DNA of 64,000 nt from Ideonella livida. Its GTDB lineage: Bacteria; Pseudomonadota; Gammaproteobacteria; Burkholderiales; Burkholderiaceae_C. This document shows positions 8,262 through 16,835 of this stretch, in pieces. The first letter of the stretch is position 1. The number at the start of each line of letters is the position of its first letter. The stretch lies in assembly GCF_010499455.1 (NCBI RefSeq), contig NZ_JAAGOH010000018.1, positions 1 through 64,000 on the forward strand, in the 5' to 3' direction. Position numbers and translations under genes: made by a program. The notes below the pieces were generated by a model. It saw only the letters and a list, made by a program, of their open reading frames with translations, searched no databases and was not told where the DNA came from.

Positions 8262-9173
8262 ATGGACACCGCCGCCTGGAAACTCTTTCTGGACGCTGCC
8301 GACCTGGGCAGCCTGAGCAAAACCGCCACCGCCTACCGCACCACCCAGCCCCACATCAGCCGGCAAATTGGCGCCCTGGAGGCCGCCTGCGGTGGCCGCC
8401 TGTTCCAGCGCACCGGCCGGGGCGTGGCGCTGACCGAGCTGGGCCAGCGCGTGGCCCCGCAGGTGCGCGCCTGGCTGGCCAGCACCGAGCAGCTGATGGC
8501 CGACATCCGCCAAGCCTCGGGCGAGCCCATTGGCACCGTGCGCCTGGGCATGCTGCCCTCCACCGCCCATCTGGTGGCACAACTGGTGCAGGCCCTGCGC
8601 CAGCAGCATCCGCAGGTGCGCTTGGCGGTGCGTGAAGGCCAGGGCGCCCAGCTGGAAACCTGGCTGGAAGAAGGCAGCGTGGACCTGGCCCTGCTCTACC
8701 GTCAGCGCGCCAGCCAGGCCGAAGACGACGTGGTGCTGGTGGACACCGCCACCTGCCTGGTGGGCCCGGCGGGCGACCCACTCACCGCCGGCCCCACCGT
8801 GCCCTTTGACGCGCTGCGCGGCCTGCCCCTGGTGCACTTTTGCCGCCCCAACCGCTGGCGCGACCACCTGGACGACCTGGCCCGCGCCCACGGCTTTGCC
8901 CTGAACGTGGTGCTGGAGGCCGACTCCCTGGCGCTGCAAACCCGGCTGGTGGCCGCCGGCGGTCTGTGGGCCCTGCTCGGCCCCTACGCCGTGGCCACCG
9001 CCCGCGAGCCCGACCTGCAGGCCGCCCGCCTGGTGCAGCCCGAAGTGCCCCGCCCCATCGTGCTGGCCCTCTCACGCCACGGCGCCCACACCCTGGCCAG
9101 CAAGGCGGTGATGCGGCTGTTGCAGCAAACGGCGCGGGCGGGGGTGGGGGCAGCAGTACCACCAGGGCCTTGA
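8262..9173 (+). CDS. LysR-family transcriptional regulator
   Basis: 303 residues with the LysR helix-turn-helix near the N-terminus (DLGSLSKTATAYRTTQPHISRQIGALE) and the typical effector domain. The ATG at 8262 is chosen because it starts the conserved WKLFLDAAD motif. A codon nine residues earlier lies inside the palindrome. Divergent from the FAH-hyuAB-GTPase-Bug operon, it very likely controls that operon and itself in response to a pathway metabolite. Confidence 0.9.
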   Translation: MDTAAWKLFLDAADLGSLSKTATAYRTTQPHISRQIGALEAACGGRLFQRTGRGVALTELGQRVAPQVRAWLASTEQLMADIRQASGEPIGTVRLGMLPSTAHLVAQLVQALRQQHPQVRLAVREGQGAQLETWLEEGSVDLALLYRQRASQAEDDVVLVDTATCLVGPAGDPLTAGPTVPFDALRGLPLVHFCRPNRWRDHLDDLARAHGFALNVVLEADSLALQTRLVAAGGLWALLGPYAVATAREPDLQAARLVQPEVPRPIVLALSRHGAHTLASKAVMRLLQQTARAGVGAAVPPGP

Positions 9174-9234
9174 TGCCGCCCTGCCCGGCCTGAAACGCCC
9201 AGCGAGGGCGTCACGGCCCGTGTCAGCGGCGTTG

Positions 9235-9741
9235 TCAGCGTCGGCAAGCCCGTTGCTGTTGCCAGTGCCGCAGCCGCCGCCAGCCCACCACGGCAGCGCC
9301 TGCTACGCCCGCCACCACGCAGCCCAGGTGCAAAGCCCCCACCGGCACCGCCCCCAGCCACGGATTGGCGGTGCTGAACGGCGCCCAAGGCTGCATGTCG
9401 GCATGCATCACCGCGTCCAGTGCCACATGGCTCAGCACCCCAGCCAGCGCGCCCGCCACCACCGGCCCCAGCGTCAAAACCTTCCATCCCGCCACATCAG
9501 GCAAGCATCGGCGCCCGCGCCGCATCAAAGCCCACAGCGCCACCACCGCCGCCCCCGCCAACAACGCCCCCGGCACGGTGTGCCAGAAGCGGTGCAGCGG
9601 AAACTGCCCCGTCAGCAGGTAGTAGCCCGGCTCCACATCCACCAGCACATTGCCGGCGCAAAACGCCAAGAAGCTGAAGCGCTGTGGAGCCAGGGCATGG
9701 AGGGCGGCGCCTGGGCCGAAGTGGAAGGGGGTGAAGGGCAT
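9235..9741 (-). CDS. Membrane-bound metal-dependent hydrolase-like protein (YdjM/DUF457-like)
   Basis: 168 residues with about four membrane segments and conserved His/Asp positions: PFTPFHFGPG at the start, HRFWHTVPG in the middle and SHVALDAVMH later. This layout is typical of the DUF457/DUF4184 inner-membrane hydrolases, which lack a settled function. It converges with the LysR gene and ends 62 bases from it. The family call is from motif memory, not a search. It marks the edge of normal-GC sequence before the AT-rich island. Confidence 0.7.
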   Translation of the reverse strand: MPFTPFHFGPGAALHALAPQRFSFLAFCAGNVLVDVEPGYYLLTGQFPLHRFWHTVPGALLAGAAVVALWALMRRGRRCLPDVAGWKVLTLGPVVAGALAGVLSHVALDAVMHADMQPWAPFSTANPWLGAVPVGALHLGCVVAGVAGAAVVGWRRLRHWQQQRACRR

Positions 9742-9953
9742 AGAAGCGCAGTCTGCGCCATCTGGGGGCCGACGGAAAGGCCGCTCGAAGTCAGGTCATG
9801 GATATTGAATCTGGGGGTCGTGAAACCGCCACCTTGCCAGCGGGGGTTGTGCTGTGGGGAGTCCCTTTAGTAATGTTAGGCCACGGATATTTGTTTTTGG
9901 TGTTGCACTTCATGTGTGAAGTCGTGACACGGCAGGAGGAAATGATGCTCAAC

Positions 9954-10598
9954 TTATCCCGCACTGGCTACTCCTCCAAAGAATTGGATGAATTTACTCT
10001 TTTTGTAAGTTCTCAAGAATCCAATTTTGGTTGATGGATTGTACTCAATGAGATGCCAGAGAACATCATCTCCAAAATCGATGTACACCTTTTTCTTGCA
10101 ATAAGCCCAGCGCTCGAACAGCTTGCTTCGTCCAAACCAGCTAATTTTATATAGAGATGGGTCGCTTGTTTGTGGTTTGTGTAGGCTCATGCCAAAGTAT
10201 ATTCGGTCGGATTCATTTTTATTACCATGAACAACCCAAACTAATTTCTTGTAGAATTTTTCCCTAGACAAAAGCTCGTCGGGCTTTAGCTGGTAGCTCT
10301 GGAACTCAATCGCTACGTCTTTTGACTCCGAATAGATGTCAGCGATGTGTTTCTCCTGCGTTTCCGGGTCTTTGAATAACCGCTCTTGCCAACTTTCAGG
10401 GAAGGCGGATTTCCATTTTCTATGCCACTCGGATTCATTCTCCCACCAGGGGTCGCATGCACTTTTTTCCTTGTGAGCCCAGTGGTGCACCTTAAACCGG
10501 CCGCACTTTGGAATTACTTCACTTCCGCAGCATTGACAAATGCCTCGGATATTTTTTTTCGGCTCAGTGCGGATGCCGTTTACCAGCGCGAATCTCAT
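9954..10598 (-). CDS. CoiA-like nuclease-domain protein
   Basis: 214 residues. An N-terminal zinc-ribbon-like cluster (Cys21, Cys23, Cys24, Cys32 with His38, His39 and His42) is followed by ESEWHRKWK (57-63) and a nuclease-like core with HIAD at 84-87 and IEFQ at 97-100. This order matches the competence CoiA family (PD-(D/E)xK type), which acts on DNA and has relatives in mobile defence islands. Codon use is strikingly AT-rich and Lys-rich compared with all neighbours, which is evidence of transfer. The start has AAAAGGTAG upstream. It follows a HEPN-like gene on the same strand with a 96-base gap. Confidence 0.75.
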   Translation of the reverse strand: MRFALVNGIRTEPKKNIRGICQCCGSEVIPKCGRFKVHHWAHKEKSACDPWWENESEWHRKWKSAFPESWQERLFKDPETQEKHIADIYSESKDVAIEFQSYQLKPDELLSREKFYKKLVWVVHGNKNESDRIYFGMSLHKPQTSDPSLYKISWFGRSKLFERWAYCKKKVYIDFGDDVLWHLIEYNPSTKIGFLRTYKKSKFIQFFGGVASAG

Positions 10599-10694
10599 GA
10601 GATGTCTACCTTTTGAGATTAGGGGTGTCGACCGAAGGTGGCGTACCCAAAAGCGCAGCTTTTTGGCGCCTCCTGAATTGAATTGTTATTGCGA

Positions 10695-11201
10695 TCAAGC
10701 GTCACGAATTTCACCGATTTTAAATATAGTATTTTTGAGAAATACGGATATATTCATAAGGTCAGAAATCCAGCCGCCTTTGAAACCTCCCTTTTCGTAA
10801 GGGTAGCGAGCCTCAACAAATGAATTTGAAAATTTATTTAAAGCATCCTCGAAGGCTGGAAACTTTTGTTTCAGAAGGCTGCCTCGAAACTCAGATTCAA
10901 TCTTGCTTTTGATGTGGGCTGGAATTTTTGCATACAGTTTGTCGAACCTGTGATCATGCGCTATACATTTTGTAAATCTCTGGTATGTCGTGCTGCCGTC
11001 CTCATGAACCAAGAACGGAATCAAATCTTCTTCAGCAAGATAGGACTTCAAGTAAAGCTCAATGGAAAGTGCAACATTGACAACAAATGGATAGAGCCAA
11101 TCAGTTCCTTCTGGGCGTTCTTCAAGTAAAAGCTCACCTGTCTTTGCAAATGCATTTGCTGTTGTTACGACATGCATTTGGGGCAACGAGTTGCGCGCCA
11201 T
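10695..11201 (-). CDS. HEPN-like helical protein of an AT-rich island
   Basis: 168 residues, all helical, AT-rich codons. The segment LYPFVVNVALSIELYLKSYL resembles the first helices of HEPN-type proteins, and a conserved-looking EARYPYEKG lies near residue 130. I see no clear Rx4-6H RNase motif, so catalysis is doubtful. It is upstream of, and co-oriented with, the CoiA-like gene. The pair may be a small defence or nuclease cassette, which is inference. The gene begins right beside the 3' end of a group II intron remnant. Confidence 0.6.
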   Translation of the reverse strand: MARNSLPQMHVVTTANAFAKTGELLLEERPEGTDWLYPFVVNVALSIELYLKSYLAEEDLIPFLVHEDGSTTYQRFTKCIAHDHRFDKLYAKIPAHIKSKIESEFRGSLLKQKFPAFEDALNKFSNSFVEARYPYEKGGFKGGWISDLMNISVFLKNTIFKIGEIRDA

Positions 11202-11215
11202 ATTTAGCCCTAATC

Positions 11216-11600
11216 TAGATAGGAGAAATCCTCGCGGATTCCCCCTCTCACACCACCGGACGTACGGGTCAGGTATCCGGCGGTTCGGGTTGTTGAATGC
11301 GGTCTGCCCATGTGCTTCATGCCATTTTCAGGGGCACCAAGCTGGGCAGACCAAGACTTTGAAAGTATTCGCAGGCAGGGCCAGCAACAGTGCCGGGGAC
11401 ATCGAGTGGCGATACGGGACTTGCACGCTCTTGCTCACGTTCCAGGCCACTCGCCCTGACACGCTGCGTTGATGCAGTTCCCATTCGCCGACTGATCCCC
11501 ATGGCTTCCACGAATCGCAGCGTAACCGGCGCCGCACGCACTTGTCCACGTGGCGCAATGCGCCCGGCACCCCGGTGATGCCGAAACACCTTGGTGCGCC
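11216..11600 (-). mobile_element. Group II intron remnant (3' part)
   Basis: Read leftward, the end of a reverse-transcriptase/maturase reading frame is followed by a stretch (about 11275 down to 11230) with the look of intron domain V and its downstream side: CGTACGTCCGGTGGTGTGAG and then AGGGGG. This is the usual 3' end of bacterial group II introns. The 5' half of the intron and most of the protein are gone; the HD-domain gene begins at 11601. The remnant sits exactly between normal-GC chromosome and the AT-rich island. Confidence 0.7.
11317..11595 (-). pseudogene. Frameshifted C-terminus of a group II intron reverse transcriptase/maturase
   Basis: One leftward frame reads VDKCVRRRLRCDSWKPWG and later VAWNVSKSVQVPYRHS and SPALLLALPANTF. 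This is the maturase-end pattern of group II intron proteins (RRRLR..WKQW, W..AKS..G.WR.S.SPAL..ALP..YF). The following residues (FQSLGLPSLVPLKMA) continue in another frame, so there is a frameshift near 11370. All RT catalytic domains are missing. Not functional. Confidence 0.7.
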
Positions 11601-12278
11601 TCACGCCAGCGCCGCCTGAAGATTGCTTCGCGCCGCCACCTCGAGCCGCCCATGGAAATGGTCGGTGGCGTAAAGCCGGGGCCGGGCCAGAAAGCCCGCA
11701 AGCACCTGGCGCCGCTTGTGGCGATAGAGCGGCGCCGGCACCCAGCGGTACTCGGCCCGCACTTGACGGTTGTACTCGGCGAAGCGTTCGGGATGAGCGC
11801 CCAGGATGGCCAGGTCGATGTCCAGCAGCCAGTCCTGGTCGGGGTGGACGGCCCGAGTGGGCGCACCTTCAGTGGCGGGTGCCACATGGGCCGTGGCCAG
11901 GATGAGGTGCTGGACGCGGTGGCAGACCTGCGGGTCAGCGCCGGCGGCGGTCAGCACGCGCACCGCCCAGTCTGCACTGCGGGCCTCGTTGTCATGGGCC
12001 CGGGGGGAGTACACCGCGTCGTGAAACCACAGCGCCAGCAGCAGTTCGCCGGGCCGCTCTGGCGTGGTCGGCAGGCCCTGCGCCAGCGCCAGGCATTCAT
12101 CCAGGTGCTGCAGCGTGTGGTAGTGGCGCTGCGGCTCTTGCCAGGCCTGCAGCAGCGGGGCCAGCATGTCTGGCGGTGGCCGCAGACCCATGGCCGCCCA
12201 ACTGGCTTGCCACAGGTCCGGCCAGTGGGTGCCGGTCACGTCGGGCCAAGGGGTGCGTGCACGGGTCAAGGGGTTCAT
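11601..12278 (-). CDS. HD-superfamily metal-dependent phosphohydrolase (COG4339-like)
   Basis: 225 residues. The pattern RHYHTLQHLDE (52-62), WFHDAVY (His86-Asp87), DNEARSA near 95 and a later DIDLAILG matches predicted HD phosphohydrolases whose His and Asp residues bind a metal. The substrate is unknown. The ATG at 12278 has GGAG upstream. It is divergent from the ImpA-like gene with 142 bases between. The group II intron remnant abuts its 3' end, but the product looks intact. Confidence 0.82.
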   Translation of the reverse strand: MNPLTRARTPWPDVTGTHWPDLWQASWAAMGLRPPPDMLAPLLQAWQEPQRHYHTLQHLDECLALAQGLPTTPERPGELLLALWFHDAVYSPRAHDNEARSADWAVRVLTAAGADPQVCHRVQHLILATAHVAPATEGAPTRAVHPDQDWLLDIDLAILGAHPERFAEYNRQVRAEYRWVPAPLYRHKRRQVLAGFLARPRLYATDHFHGRLEVAARSNLQAALA

Positions 12279-12420
12279 GGGGGCTCCGATCCAAGCGGCA
12301 CCACGATGCGCAGCGGGTATGGCCATCGACTGTAAGGGCCCGTCGCCGCGCGGCCATGGCAGCCAGGGCCCATGGGGCGGGGTACAAAGCATGCTGCCTT
12401 CCCCCTGATCCGCCTGCCCC

Positions 12421-15333
12421 ATGAACGTCCCCCTACCCACCATCCGACGGTCCTGTCTGCGCCGCCCTTCTTGGGCCCTGATGCTGAGCCTGCCGCTGAT
12501 CTTGGCGGCCTGCGGCGGGGGAGGCGGTGGGGGGGGCTCTTCGGGCGACCCGCCGCCGCCAGCAGCCGCGTGGACGACGGCCCTGGCCACGGGCGACGCC
12601 AGCGCGGTGGACAGCGCCACCGCCCTGAGCCAGACCCAGGCCTTGCTGCAGGCCCAGCAAGCCATGGTGGAGACCACCCGGCAGGCCGTGTTGGGCACGG
12701 GCAGCGCTGGCGGTACCGAGGCCGTCGCCCCGGCCAGTTGGAACCCCACGCACGACTCGGTCTACTTCACCCTGCTGGACCCAGGCCGCCATGCCGTGCT
12801 GCTGACGGGCAATTGGCGCTACAAGGGCAGCGAGGCCGCCGCCGGCCGTGTTTTGGCCGTGGCCGGTGCCGACCCGAGCACTGGCGCCCGCTACGCGGCC
12901 TTGGGTGGCAACCCGCTGGCCGTGCGCGGCAATGCCGCCATGGACACGATGCTGCGCAACACCATGCGCTGGCTCACGGGCCGCAGCACGCTCAATGGCC
13001 TGCGGGTGGTCACGGCGCACCTGCCCAGCACCGCCACCTATTGGTTCCAACATGAGGCCCCCACGCGCGCCTGGCTCACCGCCCAGGTGCCGGCGGTGCG
13101 CATCAACGGCGTGGAAGGCAGCCTGGCCGTGGACGACAGCTGTGACGGCAGCGCGCTGGCCGGCTGCCTGCAAAACGCCGATCTGCTGATCCTCGGCCGC
13201 CAGCAGGGGCCCAACCAGGGCAACAGCAGCACACCTGACACCTACCCGGCCGGCTACGACACCACCACCGTGATGGCCGCGCTGCGGGCCGCGCAGGCCC
13301 GTGGTGTGCCCGTGCTCTATCTGCACCATGGCCGGGATGACAACACCCTGTCCAGCGCGCTGATGCAGCACTTCGGCCTGGCCGTGAACAACAACTACTG
13401 GGCGCAGGAAGGGTTGAAGGACTGGTCGCCCACCTCGCTGGCCGCCAGCGACAGCGCCCCCACCACCCTGGCACTGCTGGATCGCCTGCGCAGCGGCCAC
13501 TTCAGCACCACCTTCAGCGGCTGCAGCACGGTGGTGGGCAAGGTGCAGTGCGAGGCCGACACCGCGTTGCAAACCGAGTTCAACACGCCCGCCGGGGCGA
13601 TCCGCTCCCGGCTGCGCGCGCTGGATGCCCAGGGCCTGGCCCTGTTTGAGCAACCCGGCTACGCGCTGGAGAAACACCTGGTGCTGCTGGGCGATACCTG
13701 GCGCCGGGCTGTGGCCTACCCCATGGACAAAGGGGGCGACAAAGGCCTGTTCTTCCGCGCGCTGTTCTCTGACATGACGGCCTACCTGCACCGCCGCCAC
13801 AACGCCACCGCCGCCCACCAAGGCAGTTTTGCCAGTGCCATTCCGGCCGCCACGCCGGCCTTGGTGCGCACGGTCACCGGCACCGCGCCAGCCACCGGCA
13901 CAGGCGAGCTGATGACCGGTCTGTATGTGATGCCCGGCCGCAGCATCACCCTCACCCGTGAAGATGCTGCTTCGGCCACCGTCACCGTGGGCATCAACCT
14001 GCTGCGCGACACCACGCGCATCTACAACCCCCAGGGTTATGACCGCCCCACCCAACTGGCCAGCCCGCGCATGCCGCTGATCCAAGGCCAGCCCGTCACC
14101 CTCACCAGCCCGTTTGGCGGCCCTCTGTATCTCTTCCTGGGGGCCGCCAGTGACACCCCCGCCATCCGCGTGACAGTGGAGGGGGTGACCACCCATCCCG
14201 CGCTACGCGACATGAACGATGCCGCCCAGGTGGCCGCCTTCAAGGCCGAGATGGACGGCACACCCACCCAATGGGTGGGCATCACCACCGACGCGCTGAC
14301 CGTGCATTCCACGCTGGCCCACATGCGCACCACCCTGGCCGCGCACGGCGGTGACATGGCCCTGCTGGCCCAGCGCCTGAACACCTACATGGTGGAGGAC
14401 ACCTACGCGCTGGCCGGGTTTCACAGCGCCAGCAGTGGCCTGCGCCTGCCGGCCAGCGTCAGCGCCTTCTGCGACAACGCGGGTTGGGACTGCACCGGCC
14501 CCCAGCACCGGCGGGACGTGATGCAGCATGTCATCGTGGACACCGTGGCCCTGTGCGGCGCCGGCTGTTCAGGCAACCCCTACGACCAGAACTGGGCGCT
14601 GGACCCGCTGGGCTGGGGCGAAACCCACGAGATCGGGCACAACCTGCAGCGCAGCCGCTTGAACATCTACGGCAGCCGCTCCACCGAGGTGTCCAACAAC
14701 ATCTTCCCCATGCACAAGCAAATGGCCTTTGCCCGTGCCAACCCAGGGAGCACGGCGCTGGTGCGGGGCGACGGCGACACCCGAAAGGTGTTCGGCTGGC
14801 TGAAGGACGCCCTGCAGCCCGGCGCCAGCGCCGACGCCATGCGCCAAGCCCTGTGGACGGCCACCGGCACCTATGACAACGCCGCCGAACGCCTGGTGTT
14901 CTACCGCCAGCTGGTGGAGTACGCCCGCCACTACCGCCCCGAATTCACCGACGGTTGGGCGCTCTACACCCTGATGTACTTGCTGGAGCGCAACCTCACG
15001 GCCACCATCGCCAGCACCACCACCACCAGCGCCGACTGGTTGGCGCAGCGCAGCGCCTTGGGCTTGGGCACCTACGCCAGCCCGCCAACCGCCATGGACG
15101 GCAACGACTTCATGCTGATCGCCGCCTCACGCATCATCGGCCGCGACCTGCGTGCGGTGTGGAGCCTGTGGGGCATCACCTTCAGTGACGCCGCTGCGGC
15201 GCAGGTGGCGGCCTATGGCCTGCCAGCCGCCGAACTGCTGCTGTTCCCCATGAAGCAACTCAACGCCTTCGGCAACGGCGTGGGTGCACCATTGCCCCTG
15301 TCGGCCACGGCCAGCTACCCGGCGGGCTACTGA
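12421..15333 (+). CDS. ImpA-like M60-family metalloprotease lipoprotein
   Basis: 970 residues. A type II signal peptide ends in LILAACGGG, so the product is a lipoprotein with a Gly-rich linker. A large N-terminal region with Rossmann-like features (ADLLILGRQQGP; VLYLHHGRDDNT) precedes the gluzincin site HEIGH at 736-740, with the third ligand Glu at 756 (SRSTEVSNN). In ImpA of Pseudomonas and related M60 proteases this site cleaves O-glycosylated proteins such as mucins. No Shine-Dalgarno is obvious before the ATG. The gene stands alone, divergent from the HD gene. A likely role is attack on host or environmental glycoproteins, or predation. Confidence 0.88.
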   Translation: MNVPLPTIRRSCLRRPSWALMLSLPLILAACGGGGGGGGSSGDPPPPAAAWTTALATGDASAVDSATALSQTQALLQAQQAMVETTRQAVLGTGSAGGTEAVAPASWNPTHDSVYFTLLDPGRHAVLLTGNWRYKGSEAAAGRVLAVAGADPSTGARYAALGGNPLAVRGNAAMDTMLRNTMRWLTGRSTLNGLRVVTAHLPSTATYWFQHEAPTRAWLTAQVPAVRINGVEGSLAVDDSCDGSALAGCLQNADLLILGRQQGPNQGNSSTPDTYPAGYDTTTVMAALRAAQARGVPVLYLHHGRDDNTLSSALMQHFGLAVNNNYWAQEGLKDWSPTSLAASDSAPTTLALLDRLRSGHFSTTFSGCSTVVGKVQCEADTALQTEFNTPAGAIRSRLRALDAQGLALFEQPGYALEKHLVLLGDTWRRAVAYPMDKGGDKGLFFRALFSDMTAYLHRRHNATAAHQGSFASAIPAATPALVRTVTGTAPATGTGELMTGLYVMPGRSITLTREDAASATVTVGINLLRDTTRIYNPQGYDRPTQLASPRMPLIQGQPVTLTSPFGGPLYLFLGAASDTPAIRVTVEGVTTHPALRDMNDAAQVAAFKAEMDGTPTQWVGITTDALTVHSTLAHMRTTLAAHGGDMALLAQRLNTYMVEDTYALAGFHSASSGLRLPASVSAFCDNAGWDCTGPQHRRDVMQHVIVDTVALCGAGCSGNPYDQNWALDPLGWGETHEIGHNLQRSRLNIYGSRSTEVSNNIFPMHKQMAFARANPGSTALVRGDGDTRKVFGWLKDALQPGASADAMRQALWTATGTYDNAAERLVFYRQLVEYARHYRPEFTDGWALYTLMYLLERNLTATIASTTTTSADWLAQRSALGLGTYASPPTAMDGNDFMLIAASRIIGRDLRAVWSLWGITFSDAAAAQVAAYGLPAAELLLFPMKQLNAFGNGVGAPLPLSATASYPAGY

Positions 15334-15609
15334 CCTGAAACCGCGCCGGGCAGCGCAGACAGCTTGTCCTGTGGAGGCTGGGAGCGCCAAGGAGAACGGC
15401 CCCGCTGCGCCCGGCGAGACAGGTCAAACCGGCAGCAGGACAACTCGATGACCCTTCTGCCACCCCAGGGTCACGCCGAGCGCATGGCGCCCGGCGCATC
15501 GGCTCGCCGGTTCACAAAATCAGAATTCCGCTTCGGAAGGAGAAGCAGCCAGGTGGTGCTTGACTCCAGGGGAGGTCTTACGTGTTGGGTCCCATGCGTA
15601 GCTGACGGT

Positions 15610-16047
15610 TCAAGGACGGTTCCGGGTTTCGCCCCGCAGCGCGGCCAGCTCGCGGCTCAACCAGGGCTGGCTGTTCTGCGCTGGGGTGGTGCCGCAGCGC
15701 ACCTGGTAGGCCTGACCGGAGAGGCTACTGCGGCTGGCGGCCAGTTCAATGAACTGCTCGGTGCTGCGCACGGTGGTGCGCTCCTCCACCGCAGCCAGCT
15801 TGCGCAGGAGGTGCTCACGCGCCTGCGGGGCCTCGTGCCAGGTGCCGTTGCGCTGGAACTGGCAGCCGGAGGACTGCAGCCGGGCCAGCAGGGCCTCGAT
15901 CTCGGCACGCACCGGGGCGGCGGAGGGGGCAGCCCCAGCGGGGCCAGCACTGCACAGGGCCGCCAGGGCGGCCAGGGCCAGGGCGGGCAGGCCGCGCCAG
16001 GCGGAGGACAAACAGGGGAGCAGGCGGCGGTGGCGGTACGGGGTCAT
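15610..16047 (-). CDS. DUF5329-family secreted protein
   Basis: 145 residues with a signal peptide (LPALALAALAALCSAGPAGAAPS). The mature part is helical and has the order seen in DUF5329 proteins: IEALLARLQSSGCQFQRNG, AREHLLRKL, TEQFIELAASRSSLSGQAYQVRCG and WLSREL. The two cysteines could form a disulfide. Function is unknown. The 276 bases between the ImpA-like stop and this gene's stop hold no gene or clear terminator that I can see. Confidence 0.75.
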   Translation of the reverse strand: MTPYRHRRLLPCLSSAWRGLPALALAALAALCSAGPAGAAPSAAPVRAEIEALLARLQSSGCQFQRNGTWHEAPQAREHLLRKLAAVEERTTVRSTEQFIELAASRSSLSGQAYQVRCGTTPAQNSQPWLSRELAALRGETRNRP

Positions 16048-16220
16048 GGGCTGAATCTAACTTGCCCGGCGCGGGGCGGCACGTCCCGGCGGGCTCAGTC
16101 GCTCAGGCGCCCGCGCCGGCCCACTGCAGCACGGCGGTGTGCATAGGCCGCAGGCAGGCCTTTTGGCCATGGCCCACAAAGCCGGGGTGGTGCGGTCCGA
16201 GAGGGCCTCAAGCATGCCCT

Positions 16221-16655
16221 TCAGGTCTTCAGGCCCTCGGCAAACAGCGCCGCCTGCAGGCCGGTGACAAAGCGCTCGTGGCTGCGCGTGACCACGGGGC
16301 CCACCTGAAAGACCTTGCTGCGGATGCCCACCTCCACCCGGCACAGGCCGCCGGGCAGGCCGGCCACGCGCACGGGCAGAAAGAAACCCCAACTCACCCA
16401 GTTCAACGGTTCGTCCAGCACCAGCAGACCTTCATCTTCCTGCAGAGCCACCACTTTGTAGCCTGCGGCTTGGGCATAGCGGATGATTTGCTGCAGGGCC
16501 TGGCGTGCCGGGGCGGCCACCTCCAGGGTGCGCTGGCGCCGGGTGCGCCGCCCCAGGTACGAGGCGCCCGACCGGGTGGCCGACCACAGGGCGAAGCCGA
16601 AGATGGCGACGACACTGAAGAAGGACAGCCAGAAGAACCAGGGCAGGCGAAGCAT
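16221..16655 (-). CDS. Small single-pass membrane protein of unknown function
   Basis: 144 residues. A strong N-terminal membrane segment (LPWFFWLSFFSVVAIFGFAL) is followed by a basic linker and an alpha/beta cytoplasmic-looking domain (QALQQIIRYAQAAGYKVVALQ, ... FLPVRVAGL). The ATG at 16655 is preceded by GAGGAC. I do not recognise a family. About 180 bases separate it from the LysR gene upstream, and nothing else is seen there. Confidence 0.65.
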   Translation of the reverse strand: MLRLPWFFWLSFFSVVAIFGFALWSATRSGASYLGRRTRRQRTLEVAAPARQALQQIIRYAQAAGYKVVALQEDEGLLVLDEPLNWVSWGFFLPVRVAGLPGGLCRVEVGIRSKVFQVGPVVTRSHERFVTGLQAALFAEGLKT

Positions 16656-16835
16656 GGGCAGAAGTCCTCGGGTGATAGGGCCTGGAAGAATGCCCCGCAA
16701 TCTACCCGTCCACTCCTGCCCTGCCCCGGGCGCCGGCACCTCTCAGGCGCTGAGACGCGCCACTGGAACAGCCCTGCAGCCCCGCCCCGGCGAAGCTTGG
16801 TGCTGCGGGTGAGCAGCAGGGCTTGGGGCGTCGAT

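Noticed and set aside
9798-10034. 78-codon plus-strand frame at the edge of the AT-rich island
   Set aside because: Overlaps the end of the CoiA-like gene on the other strand, has no ribosome site and no conserved features.
10695-11201. HEPN ribonuclease toxin with catalytic Rx4-6H
   Set aside because: No convincing motif was found in the sequence, so only a HEPN-like fold is suggested.
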